A stretch of DNA of 64,000 nucleotides from UBA1163 sp049513055. GTDB lineage: Bacteria > Desulfobacterota > BSN033 > UBA1163. Below, piece by piece: positions 25,253 to 32,487 of this stretch. Below the pieces are notes generated by a model, which saw only the letters and a program-made list of their open reading frames with translations, had not been told where the DNA came from and did not search any database. The position numbers and the translations under genes are program-made. The stretch covers positions 35,354 through 99,353 of the forward strand of contig JBEKWN010000009.1 of assembly GCA_049513055.1 (NCBI GenBank). Reading direction: 5' to 3'. Numbering within the stretch: the first letter of the stretch is position 1; every line of letters starts with the position of its first letter.

Positions 25253-26302
25253 ATGACATATTGCTTGGGTTGGAAAAGTCAAAATAGTGTGTTTATAGTT
25301 GCTGACACTGCATTAACAACTGAAGCATATAAGCCAACCGGTCCTTTCGTATCAAGCTTTGGGGAGGTTAATTATAGCAGCAAAGATACTTATGTTAGAG
25401 AAGCCTTACTAAAAATATGCGTTGTTGGCAAGATAATCATCGGCTTTGCCGGGAATGTGAACACTGCGTTTGAGATAATTGCAGTGTTTAAACAGTTAAT
25501 CTCATCAAATTCAAGTGTACATGAAGTGCTTGAGAAAGCAATTCGAAGTTGTGGTCCATATTCCAAGAAAAATGATGTCGAATTAATCGTGGGGTATGTT
25601 GATAAGAACGGTCCAAGGCTAATTAGTTACAACCACGATGAAGAAAGAAGCATTCATGAGCATGATCAGTTTGTTCAAGTCGGCAGTATTGCCTCATACT
25701 ATCCTGCTTTGTCGGAAGCTACGATAAAAATGTTTCTAAAAGGAAAATTACCAGATGAAAATATGTTAGCAGCTATTACAGCTATTCTGCAGAATTACGG
25801 AATATTGGACCGATTAATGAAAATGAAAGTAGGCGGTGTGTTCTTTGGAATCTCAGTCAACGCAACCGGTGTATCTTGGCAAGAAGACACATCTTACTTT
25901 TTGTATCCCCCAGATCTCAGAAGCTTGCAGCACATCTCAGTTGTGGCTAGAGATAATGTGCTTTCGGTTTCATCATCGTTAAGTGGAGACAAAAGGGTAT
26001 TTATGAATACGATAAACACAACTAACCCCGAGAAATGGCAAGCCAGATGGATTCCCAGGCTAAAGAGGAAATTTAACTCTGGACAATCCATTTTTTACAC
26101 GTTTCTTAGCAAAAGAGACAGACTAATAACGGTAATTAAAGCACCCAATCCTCTGTCTAATAAATATTTCAAAATACATGCAGATGGCATGGGAAAGTTC
26201 GATTTATTCTTCTCACCAGAATTAATGGCAATGTTAAAAAACCCAAATGTCGTAGAAAAGGGAATTTCATTGCCTTTTAGATTTAATTGGATAAGTGCCT
26301 AA
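25253..26302 (+). CDS. Ntn-hydrolase (Anbu/proteasome-like) family protein
   Basis: A protein of 349 residues from ATG 25253. It opens MTYCLGWKSQNSVFIVADTALTT, the pattern of Anbu/HslV-type proteasome-like hydrolases, in which Thr2 becomes the N-terminal nucleophile after Met removal and VADTA follows the first strand. KICVVGKIIIGFAGNV and VELIVGYVDKNGPRL also fit beta-strands of the Ntn fold. The frame stays open to ATG 25055, but that start would bury the Thr and cross a possible attC box, so 25253 is preferred. It is the first cassette of the array. Natural function unknown; a protease, or a defence protein, is possible. Confidence 0.6.
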   Translation: MTYCLGWKSQNSVFIVADTALTTEAYKPTGPFVSSFGEVNYSSKDTYVREALLKICVVGKIIIGFAGNVNTAFEIIAVFKQLISSNSSVHEVLEKAIRSCGPYSKKNDVELIVGYVDKNGPRLISYNHDEERSIHEHDQFVQVGSIASYYPALSEATIKMFLKGKLPDENMLAAITAILQNYGILDRLMKMKVGGVFFGISVNATGVSWQEDTSYFLYPPDLRSLQHISVVARDNVLSVSSSLSGDKRVFMNTINTTNPEKWQARWIPRLKRKFNSGQSIFYTFLSKRDRLITVIKAPNPLSNKYFKIHADGMGKFDLFFSPELMAMLKNPNVVEKGISLPFRFNWISA

Positions 26303-26357
26303 AAAAAACAGAACAATTAGCACCAAAGGAATGTTCCGCTATGTGGTTTGCAGCGGT

Positions 26358-26423
26358 GGACAACGAAGGCACAAACGGACATGATTAAACTTGATAGCTT
26401 CATCTGTGCCGCAGACGTTATAG
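26358..26423 (+). repeat. attC site 1
   Basis: 66 bp: R'' GGACAAC, 3-nt spacer, L'' GGCACAAAC, 25-nt loop, L' ATCTGTGCC, 6-nt spacer, R' GTTATAG. L'' and L' pair with one mismatch. The stretch GCTTC.TCTGTGCCGCA is shared with attC site 3 at 16 of 17 positions. Confidence 0.75.
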
Positions 26424-26451
26424 GTCATCGGTAACCATGACTGGAGGAATT

Positions 26452-27006
26452 ATGGAAAATGAATACGAGATCTTCATGGGCGCTCTATTGAAGGCAACTG
26501 CTCTGATAGCACCTGAGTTTTTTGATTTGCAGGTTGCCAGCACTGACGCAACAATTTATAGAGAAAGAGTGTATTGTTACGAGTTGTATCATCAATTAAG
26601 ACAAACATTGCCCATTGGCTTTCCATTTACATTACAGGGCGAGATCGATAAACGGAACCACCCGATTATTTCTAAAGCATGTGGGGCTATCAAGCCCGAT
26701 CTCTTGGTACACAGACCGGGTGATATGGAAAACAGCAATCTTGTTGTCGTTGAGGTTAAGTCTGTTACGAATGTCAGCCAACTTAAAAAAGACTTCAAAA
26801 CATTACGATGTATGACTTCGCTTGAAAATGGCTACTTCAGAGGGATATCAGTATTATTTGGCCAAAATAACGATGATCCGTACAATAAAGCAGCTCGACT
26901 TTATAAAAAACATTGCGCGGATGCTACAGAGAGAATCCATTTATTCTTTCACAAGCTTCCTAGGAATCCAATAGAACGATATATCGAGGAGCAGCAAACA
27001 CCATAG
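26452..27006 (+). CDS. Hypothetical cassette protein with PD-(D/E)xK nuclease-like motif
   Basis: A protein of 184 residues. ATG 26452 follows a GGAGG ribosome site; an ATG at 26437 lies upstream of that site. The segment IKPDLLVHRPG, a nine-residue gap, then LVVVEVKSV is the PD...(D/E)xK pattern of restriction-endonuclease-fold nucleases, and GEID about 20 residues earlier could supply the first acidic residue. The rest is alpha/beta with no signal peptide or membrane span. It lies 28 nt after the R' box of attC 1 and ends about 95 nt before attC 2. The nuclease call is inference from the motif only. Confidence 0.6.
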   Translation: MENEYEIFMGALLKATALIAPEFFDLQVASTDATIYRERVYCYELYHQLRQTLPIGFPFTLQGEIDKRNHPIISKACGAIKPDLLVHRPGDMENSNLVVVEVKSVTNVSQLKKDFKTLRCMTSLENGYFRGISVLFGQNNDDPYNKAARLYKKHCADATERIHLFFHKLPRNPIERYIEEQQTP

Positions 27007-27100
27007 GGTTCAAGAGGCAAAATGAGGCCGCTGACCACGCATAACAAGGAAATGAAGGTAGGGGTGGGGCCTTAACACGGGACAGTTTGCCCACAACCGC

Positions 27101-27165
27101 AGATAACAGAGGCCAAAAGATTTGATCCAAATGCTATCGCACTTCTTTAGCCTTAAACGTTAAAC
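27101..27165 (+). repeat. attC site 2
   Basis: 65 bp: R'' AGATAAC, 3-nt spacer, L'' GGCCAAAAGA, 22-nt loop, L' TTCTTTAGCC, 6-nt spacer, R' GTTAAAC. The arms pair with mismatches. Spacer lengths (3 and 6) equal those of attC 1 and attC 3. Confidence 0.65.
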
Positions 27166-27179
27166 GGACTGGAGATTAG

Positions 27180-27908
27180 ATGAACAATTTAGAGACAAAA
27201 TCTAAAGCAACACCTTACAGAGGTCAAATAAATCCTTTTCAAATTTCTGCTGGGATTCAAATAGTCAAGAAAAATGCAAAGCGCCTTATGGAGGATGCAA
27301 AAATTCTTTTCGAAGCAAATAGATTTCCAACAGCGTGTTCTATCGGCATACTAGCTATTGAAGAGATTGGCAAACTTCCTATTCTGCGACGCATGGCAAT
27401 TGCTGAAAATACAGAACATTGGAAAATTTGTTGGCGTGATTTTTCAGATCACCTACAAAAAAGCCAACATTGGATTATTCCTTTTCTAGTCAAGAATGCG
27501 CCATCTTTTGAAGAGTTCTCAGATCAATTCTATCAAGGTCGAGATGCTGACCTAATGAATTCACTTAAACAGCTTGGGTTTTATGCGGGATGTTACGGCC
27601 GCGCTCATTGGGCAGACCCGAAAAACATTGTTGAGAAGGAACAAGCCTCGTTGGTAATACATTCAGCAAATGTTCTTCTTGCTGGAAGTCAACCTTCAGA
27701 GTTAGATGTGCCAAGTGCTCTAAATGCTTGGGCAAATCATATGAAAGGATGTTTTTCATGCGATCCTGGAATAGCAAACAATGGAGTAGTCGAATTTCTT
27801 AAAAAAGTGAAACCAGAAAAGACAGATCGTGACGACGGTGGTATTTCTCCAAAAGTGGCATTTGAGTTTATGAGCACAGTTATTTACATAAGCAACGAGA
27901 ATTTTTGA
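27180..27908 (+). CDS. AbiV-family abortive infection protein
   Basis: A 242-residue protein. The segment NAKRLMEDAKILFEANRFPTACSIGILAIEEIGKLPILRRM is the hallmark of the AbiV family: a helical, HEPN-like domain with DA.LL, RFPTA and AIEEIGK. AbiV from Lactococcus blocks phage translation, so a phage-defence role is the leading idea; the C-terminal half (residues 130-242) has no obvious match. ATG 27180 follows GGAGAT and lies 15 nt after the attC 2 R' box, a compact cassette layout. Known: AbiV is a defence family. Inferred: defence function here. Confidence 0.75.
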   Translation: MNNLETKSKATPYRGQINPFQISAGIQIVKKNAKRLMEDAKILFEANRFPTACSIGILAIEEIGKLPILRRMAIAENTEHWKICWRDFSDHLQKSQHWIIPFLVKNAPSFEEFSDQFYQGRDADLMNSLKQLGFYAGCYGRAHWADPKNIVEKEQASLVIHSANVLLAGSQPSELDVPSALNAWANHMKGCFSCDPGIANNGVVEFLKKVKPEKTDRDDGGISPKVAFEFMSTVIYISNENF

Positions 27909-27920
27909 AATAGCCAGTTC

Positions 27921-27989
27921 GCCTAACAACGGCACAAACTTGGGCAACCTAGAAACCTCTCGGCTTCGTCTGTGCCGCACATGTCAGGT
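27921..27989 (+). repeat. attC site 3
   Basis: 69 bp: R'' GCCTAAC, 3-nt spacer, L'' GGCACAAAC, 28-nt loop, L' GTCTGTGCC, 6-nt spacer, R' GTCAGGT. The best-formed site of the array. It begins 12 nt after the AbiV stop codon. Confidence 0.78.
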
Positions 27990-28027
27990 TTCATTGCAGG
28001 CAAGGTGTAAAGAAAGAGCTTTAGATT

Positions 28028-28819
28028 ATGAAAAATGATTATGATCCAGCATTAGTTGAGAAAGCTAAAAAAGTAGCTGCCGGGCCTCTTGGCAAAGAGA
28101 TGACAAAATTTCCCTTGAGATTTGCAACCTCAATACTTTTTGGTCAAAAGCCATATGGTACCTCCCCCAATTCAGATTTTAATAACGCGACTGCAACTCT
28201 TGTTGATTTTGGCCAAGGTCCAATGGCAATAACTTGTTTTCACGTTTTAGAAGCGTATAGGAAAAAACTAAGCGAAGGTAGTCAAATCATATTTCAAATT
28301 GGTAACCTAAAAATAGACCCTTTAAATAAAATCATTGATGAATGTGAAAGATTAGATCTTGTCACAATAGATTTAAAGGATGAAAATACTCAAAAGATAA
28401 GCGATGGTGGTGAGGTATCTTCATATTTCTTTTCTCCTGTTTCATGGCCGCCTCAGGGTATCAAATGCGGTGAATTTGTTGCCTTTGGAGGATTTCCTGG
28501 TCGATGGAGGCAGCACTTATCACAGAAAAAAGTAATGTTTGACTCATTTGGTAGCGGGGCATGCGCTGTTGCATCGGTAAGAGAAGATACCATTGTTTGC
28601 CAATTTGAAAGAGAATATTGGGTTTACTCATTTAATTTACATCCTGGCGAAGAGTTACATGATATTAGAGGTCTCAGCGGAGCTCCAGTTTTTATTTGGA
28701 GAGATTTGAATTTCGAACTAATCGGTATCATTTGCCAATTTTCGGAAGCATATGATTTGATGTATGTCCCACCTTCAAAGTTTATCCGCGTAAACGGAAC
28801 TATCATTAAGGATTTTTAG
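28028..28819 (+). CDS. Trypsin-like serine protease (cassette-borne)
   Basis: A 263-residue protein with a trypsin-fold catalytic triad: His in ITCFHVLEA, Asp in CERLDLVTIDL and Ser in RGLSGAPVF (GxSGxP). The strand pattern FVAFGGFPG and LIGIICQF fits the second barrel. No signal peptide is visible, so it would act in the cytoplasm. Trypsin-like domains of this kind occur in several bacterial defence systems as effectors, but here it stands alone in its cassette, 38 nt after the attC 3 R' box and 35 nt before attC 4. Protease activity is well supported; role unknown. Confidence 0.7.
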   Translation: MKNDYDPALVEKAKKVAAGPLGKEMTKFPLRFATSILFGQKPYGTSPNSDFNNATATLVDFGQGPMAITCFHVLEAYRKKLSEGSQIIFQIGNLKIDPLNKIIDECERLDLVTIDLKDENTQKISDGGEVSSYFFSPVSWPPQGIKCGEFVAFGGFPGRWRQHLSQKKVMFDSFGSGACAVASVREDTIVCQFEREYWVYSFNLHPGEELHDIRGLSGAPVFIWRDLNFELIGIICQFSEAYDLMYVPPSKFIRVNGTIIKDF

Positions 28820-28854
28820 GTGAAACACTTATTTTATGGTTGCCTGCAACAGAC

Positions 28855-28920
28855 GCCTAACATACTGCAAAAAACTTACGTCCGAACTTTTTGGCTTTTT
28901 TTGTGTCAGAAACGTTAGCT
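28855..28920 (+). repeat. attC site 4
   Basis: 66 bp: R'' GCCTAAC and R' GTTAGCT are near-perfect inverted boxes. The inner arms CTGCAAAAAA and TTTTTTTGTGTCAG pair with a bulge. Right boundary of the array, directly upstream of the glmU promoter. Confidence 0.68.
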
Positions 28921-28980
28921 AAAATGCCGCTTCGCGACGCTGCCTATTCATGCCACAACCTTCACATCTACTCCAATGGG

Positions 28981-29008
28981 TTGACGAATCGGTCGAGCAT
29001 AGTATAAA
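28981..29008 (+). promoter_or_regulatory. Sigma70 promoter of glmU-glmS
   Basis: TTGACG (28981-28986), a 16-nt spacer and TATAAA(AT) (29003-29008), with the start codon about 30 nt downstream. Confidence 0.7.
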
Positions 29009-29039
29009 ATATTAAATCATATAAAGAGGTAAACGAGAC

Positions 29040-30446
29040 TTGGAAGGTATTGCCACCATCATCCTTGCAGCAGGAAAAGGGACCCGGATGAAGTCAGAAC
29101 TGGTGAAAGTCCTTCATCCGATTCTGGGACTTCCCATGCTCTCCTATCCCATTGAACTTTCCTTGAACGGGATCAAAGCCGAAAAGACAATTGTGGTCGT
29201 GGGTCACCAGGCGGACCGCATTCAGGAAATGTTTAACGACTTTAAGATTGACTTTGCCCTCCAGAAGGAACAACTGGGGACGGGTCATGCCGTCTTACAA
29301 GCCATTCCATTTCTTCAGTCATTCAGTGGTACGGTTTTGATCCTCTGTGGGGATGTGCCTTTGGTGAAGGTGGAAACCCTGCGCTCTTTTATCGATACTT
29401 ATAAGGAAAATAAATCCACCCTCTCTGTATTGACGGCAGTCGTTGAGGAGCCCTTTGGGTACGGTCGTATCCTTCGAAATTCGGAAGGTTGGTTGGAAAA
29501 GATTTTGGAAGAAAAAGATGCCTCAGAAAAAGAAAGGATGATTCGTGAGATCAATACCGGGATCTTCTGTGTGAAGGCTCCCTTTTTAATGGGAGGTTTA
29601 AGAGAGATTGGAAAAGAGAATGCCCAGGGTGAATATTATCTAACCGACCTGGTCGAGATTGCAAAGAAGAAAGGTTTGAGGTGTTCGGCTCATATCGTGG
29701 CGGATCCAGTCGAAGTGATGGGGATCAATACGCGGGTGGATCTTGCCATGGCCAATGAAAAACTCAGACAGGAAAAGTTGAAAGATCTGATGCTTTCTGG
29801 TGTGACCATTGTCGACCCCAAAACCACTTATGTCGATCGAGCCGTTGAAGTGGGAGAAGACACCCTCCTCTATCCAAATTGTCATCTGCAAGGAAGGACG
29901 AAAATTGGTGAACGGTGTATCATCGAACCCAACTCAAAGGTTTCAGATTCTATTATCGGCAATGATGTGACCATTCGCTCAAACTCTGTGATTACGGAAA
30001 GCAAAATTGAAGAGGGAGCCTCCATCGGTCCCTTTGCCCATCTGAGGCCGTTGAGCGAGGTGAAGACCAAGGCAAAGATCGGAAACTTCGTGGAGGTGAA
30101 GAAGTCGGTCATCGGTAAAGGTTCAAAAGCCAACCATCTGGCCTATATTGGCGATTCCTTTCTCGGAGAAGACGTCAACATTGGCGCTGGGACCATTACA
30201 TGCAACTACGATGGATTCGAGAAACACCAGACGATCATCGGCAATCGGGTCTTTGTGGGATCGAATGTGGAGTTGGTGGCTCCGGTCAAGGTGGGAAACG
30301 ATTCCTCGATCGGTGCAGGCACCACGGTCACAAAAGATGTTCCTGAAGGGGCACTGGCGATCAGCCGGGTGAAGCAGAAGAACATCAAGAGGTGGAATAA
30401 AAAGATAGAGCACCGCCGTAAAAAATCGAGAGAAAAGAAGGATTGA
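29040..30446 (+). CDS. glmU: Bifunctional GlcNAc-1-phosphate uridyltransferase / GlcN-1-P acetyltransferase GlmU
   Basis: A 468-residue enzyme making UDP-GlcNAc for peptidoglycan and lipopolysaccharide. The N-terminal nucleotidyltransferase has ILAAGKGTRMKS (residues 9-20), LGTGHAV and LCGDVPL; the C-terminal left-handed beta-helix has repeated hexapeptides and the acetyltransferase motifs GTITCNYDG and GAGTTVTKDVP. The start is TTG 29040 with AAAGAGGT 9 nt upstream and no better ATG before the conserved first strand. glmS follows 3 nt after the stop, so the two are co-transcribed. Confidence 0.95.
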   Translation: MEGIATIILAAGKGTRMKSELVKVLHPILGLPMLSYPIELSLNGIKAEKTIVVVGHQADRIQEMFNDFKIDFALQKEQLGTGHAVLQAIPFLQSFSGTVLILCGDVPLVKVETLRSFIDTYKENKSTLSVLTAVVEEPFGYGRILRNSEGWLEKILEEKDASEKERMIREINTGIFCVKAPFLMGGLREIGKENAQGEYYLTDLVEIAKKKGLRCSAHIVADPVEVMGINTRVDLAMANEKLRQEKLKDLMLSGVTIVDPKTTYVDRAVEVGEDTLLYPNCHLQGRTKIGERCIIEPNSKVSDSIIGNDVTIRSNSVITESKIEEGASIGPFAHLRPLSEVKTKAKIGNFVEVKKSVIGKGSKANHLAYIGDSFLGEDVNIGAGTITCNYDGFEKHQTIIGNRVFVGSNVELVAPVKVGNDSSIGAGTTVTKDVPEGALAISRVKQKNIKRWNKKIEHRRKKSREKKD

Positions 30447-30449
30447 GAA

Positions 30450-32279
30450 ATGTGTGGCATTGTCGGATATATCGGCCCAAGAGAAACCGTAAAAGTTCTC
30501 ATTGAGGGGCTCAAACGGCTCGAATATAGAGGATATGACTCCGCAGGCATCGCGGTCTTCCATCGAGGCAAGGTCGAGATCAGAAGGAAAGAAGGGAAAT
30601 TAATAAAGCTGGAGGAGTTGATCGGAGGGGAGACCTTTGATGGGAAGGTAGGGATAGGTCATACTCGATGGGCGACCCATGGAAGGCCATCGGATGAAAA
30701 TGCCCACCCTCATAAGGCAGGCAAGGTCGCTGTCGTCCACAATGGCATCATTGAAAACTATCTTCCCCTCAAGGAAATTCTCAAGAGCAAAGGTCATGTT
30801 TTCACCTCTGAAACCGATACAGAGATCATCTCTCATCTGATTGATGAATTCGTTCAGGAAGGATATTCCTCTCTGGAGGCAGTGAGAATCGCGTTAGATA
30901 AGATCAAAGGCTCTTATGCACTGGGAATTATTCTTGAAGGAGATGAACAGTCTTTGATCGCTGCCCGCAAGGAGAGTCCTCTGGTGATCGGCCTTGGAAA
31001 GGGAGAGAATTTTATTGCCTCGGACGTCCCACCGATCCTTCCCTACACCCGAGACTTTATTTTTATGGAGGATGGTGAAGTGGCACTTCTCTCCTCCAAG
31101 GGAGTGAAAGTCTTCAATTCCAAGGGAGACGAAGTTTCGAAGGAACCGAAACGAGTCAACTGGAATCCCTTGATGGCTGAAAAGGGTGGGTATAAACATT
31201 TTATGCTTAAGGAGATCTTCGAACAGCCCAGGGCAGTGACCGACACCATTCGTGGGCGACTCTCGGAAGAAAAAGGTGATGTTGTCCTCGAAGATGTCCA
31301 CTTAGATCAACAGTTCCTGAAGAAGATTCGGAGGGTCCACCTAATTGCCTGTGGCACCTCCTACCATGCCGCCCTCGTGGGAAAGTTTCTCATCGAAGAG
31401 TTTTGCCGAATTCCAGTGGAAGCAGATATCGGCTCTGAGTTTCGATATCGAGATCCTATTATCGGAGAGAATGACTTGCTTGTGGCGATTTCCCAATCTG
31501 GGGAGACGGCCGATACCCTGGCTGCTTTGAGAGAAGCAAAACGAAAAGGGGCGATGACCTTAGCCATTTGTAATGCGGTGGAGTCGAGTTTGGCAAGAGA
31601 GGCGGACCATGTGATCTACACCCATGCAGGCCCTGAGATTGGCGTAGCTTCCACCAAGACCTTTGTCACTCAATTGGTCATCCTCTTCCTTCTTGGCCTT
31701 CGAATTGGCAGAGAGTTGGGCATCCTCTCCAACGAGACAGGGAAGACCTTGATTGAGGAATTGGTAAGGATTCCACATCTCATGGAAGAAATGCTGAAAA
31801 CATCGCATCAAGTAGCGAAAATCGCCAGAAAGTACCTACATGCCAGAGATTTTCTCTATCTTGGGAGAGGGATCAACTACCCCATTGCCTTGGAAGGGGC
31901 ACTGAAATTGAAGGAGATCTCTTATGTCCATGCAGAGGGCTATCCAGCTGGTGAGATGAAGCATGGACCCATCGCTTTGATTGATCGGGAGATGCCAATC
32001 GTGGTCCTCGCCACCAAGAACGATGTCTATGAGAAGGTGATCTCCAATATCGAAGAGGTAAAGGCAAGGGAAGGAAAGGTGATTGCCCTTGCTTCTCCAT
32101 CTGATCGAGAGATCGTCAAAAAAGTGGACGATGTGATCTTCATCCCCGAAACGCTTCCTTCTCTCACTCCTATTCTCCTCACGATTCCTCTTCAACTCCT
32201 GGCCTACTATATGGCTGATTTCAAGGGCACGGATGTGGATCAGCCGAGGAACCTGGCCAAGAGCGTGACCGTGGAATAA
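30450..32279 (+). CDS. glmS: Glutamine--fructose-6-phosphate aminotransferase GlmS
   Basis: A 609-residue enzyme that converts fructose-6-phosphate and glutamine to glucosamine-6-phosphate, the entry to UDP-GlcNAc. Cys2 of MCGIVGYIG is the glutaminase nucleophile; RLEYRGYDSAG, GHTRWATHG and HNGIIEN follow. Two SIS domains carry the sugar-phosphate site (IACGTSYHAAL, SQSGETADT, STKTFVTQ) and the C-terminus ends DVDQPRNLAKSVTVE. Full length. Pairs with glmU. Confidence 0.96.
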   Translation: MCGIVGYIGPRETVKVLIEGLKRLEYRGYDSAGIAVFHRGKVEIRRKEGKLIKLEELIGGETFDGKVGIGHTRWATHGRPSDENAHPHKAGKVAVVHNGIIENYLPLKEILKSKGHVFTSETDTEIISHLIDEFVQEGYSSLEAVRIALDKIKGSYALGIILEGDEQSLIAARKESPLVIGLGKGENFIASDVPPILPYTRDFIFMEDGEVALLSSKGVKVFNSKGDEVSKEPKRVNWNPLMAEKGGYKHFMLKEIFEQPRAVTDTIRGRLSEEKGDVVLEDVHLDQQFLKKIRRVHLIACGTSYHAALVGKFLIEEFCRIPVEADIGSEFRYRDPIIGENDLLVAISQSGETADTLAALREAKRKGAMTLAICNAVESSLAREADHVIYTHAGPEIGVASTKTFVTQLVILFLLGLRIGRELGILSNETGKTLIEELVRIPHLMEEMLKTSHQVAKIARKYLHARDFLYLGRGINYPIALEGALKLKEISYVHAEGYPAGEMKHGPIALIDREMPIVVLATKNDVYEKVISNIEEVKAREGKVIALASPSDREIVKKVDDVIFIPETLPSLTPILLTIPLQLLAYYMADFKGTDVDQPRNLAKSVTVE

Positions 32280-32487
32280 ATCACTTCACTAGACAGAGAT
32301 GCTTCCAAATCTTTATCAAGCAGTCATTTTAAAATTTTTATGGGTAAGAGTTGTTGCCGTAAAGGGTGAGGTTGGTAAAGTGTTTTTGATCTCATGAATC
32401 AATTCGCTAAGAGGTGTCGCTATAAAGATTTGTCAGCATCCCTGTCTGTTTTTCTTTTTGGATTTTGGAATTTACAATTAAGTGATT

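Larger units (their letters stand above)
25026..28920 (+). mobile_element. Integron-type gene cassette array without integrase (CALIN)
   Basis: Four genes in the same orientation are each followed by a 65-69 bp imperfect palindrome of attC architecture (26358-26423, 27101-27165, 27921-27989, 28855-28920), with a weaker candidate at 25140-25201. The cassettes split at the first G of each R' box: 26417, 27159, 27983 and 28914. Base composition is AT-richer than in the flanking glmU and pfkB genes. No integron integrase (IntI) or attI is seen within the window; a GTTAGGG box at 25026 may mark the left edge. Confidence 0.75.
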
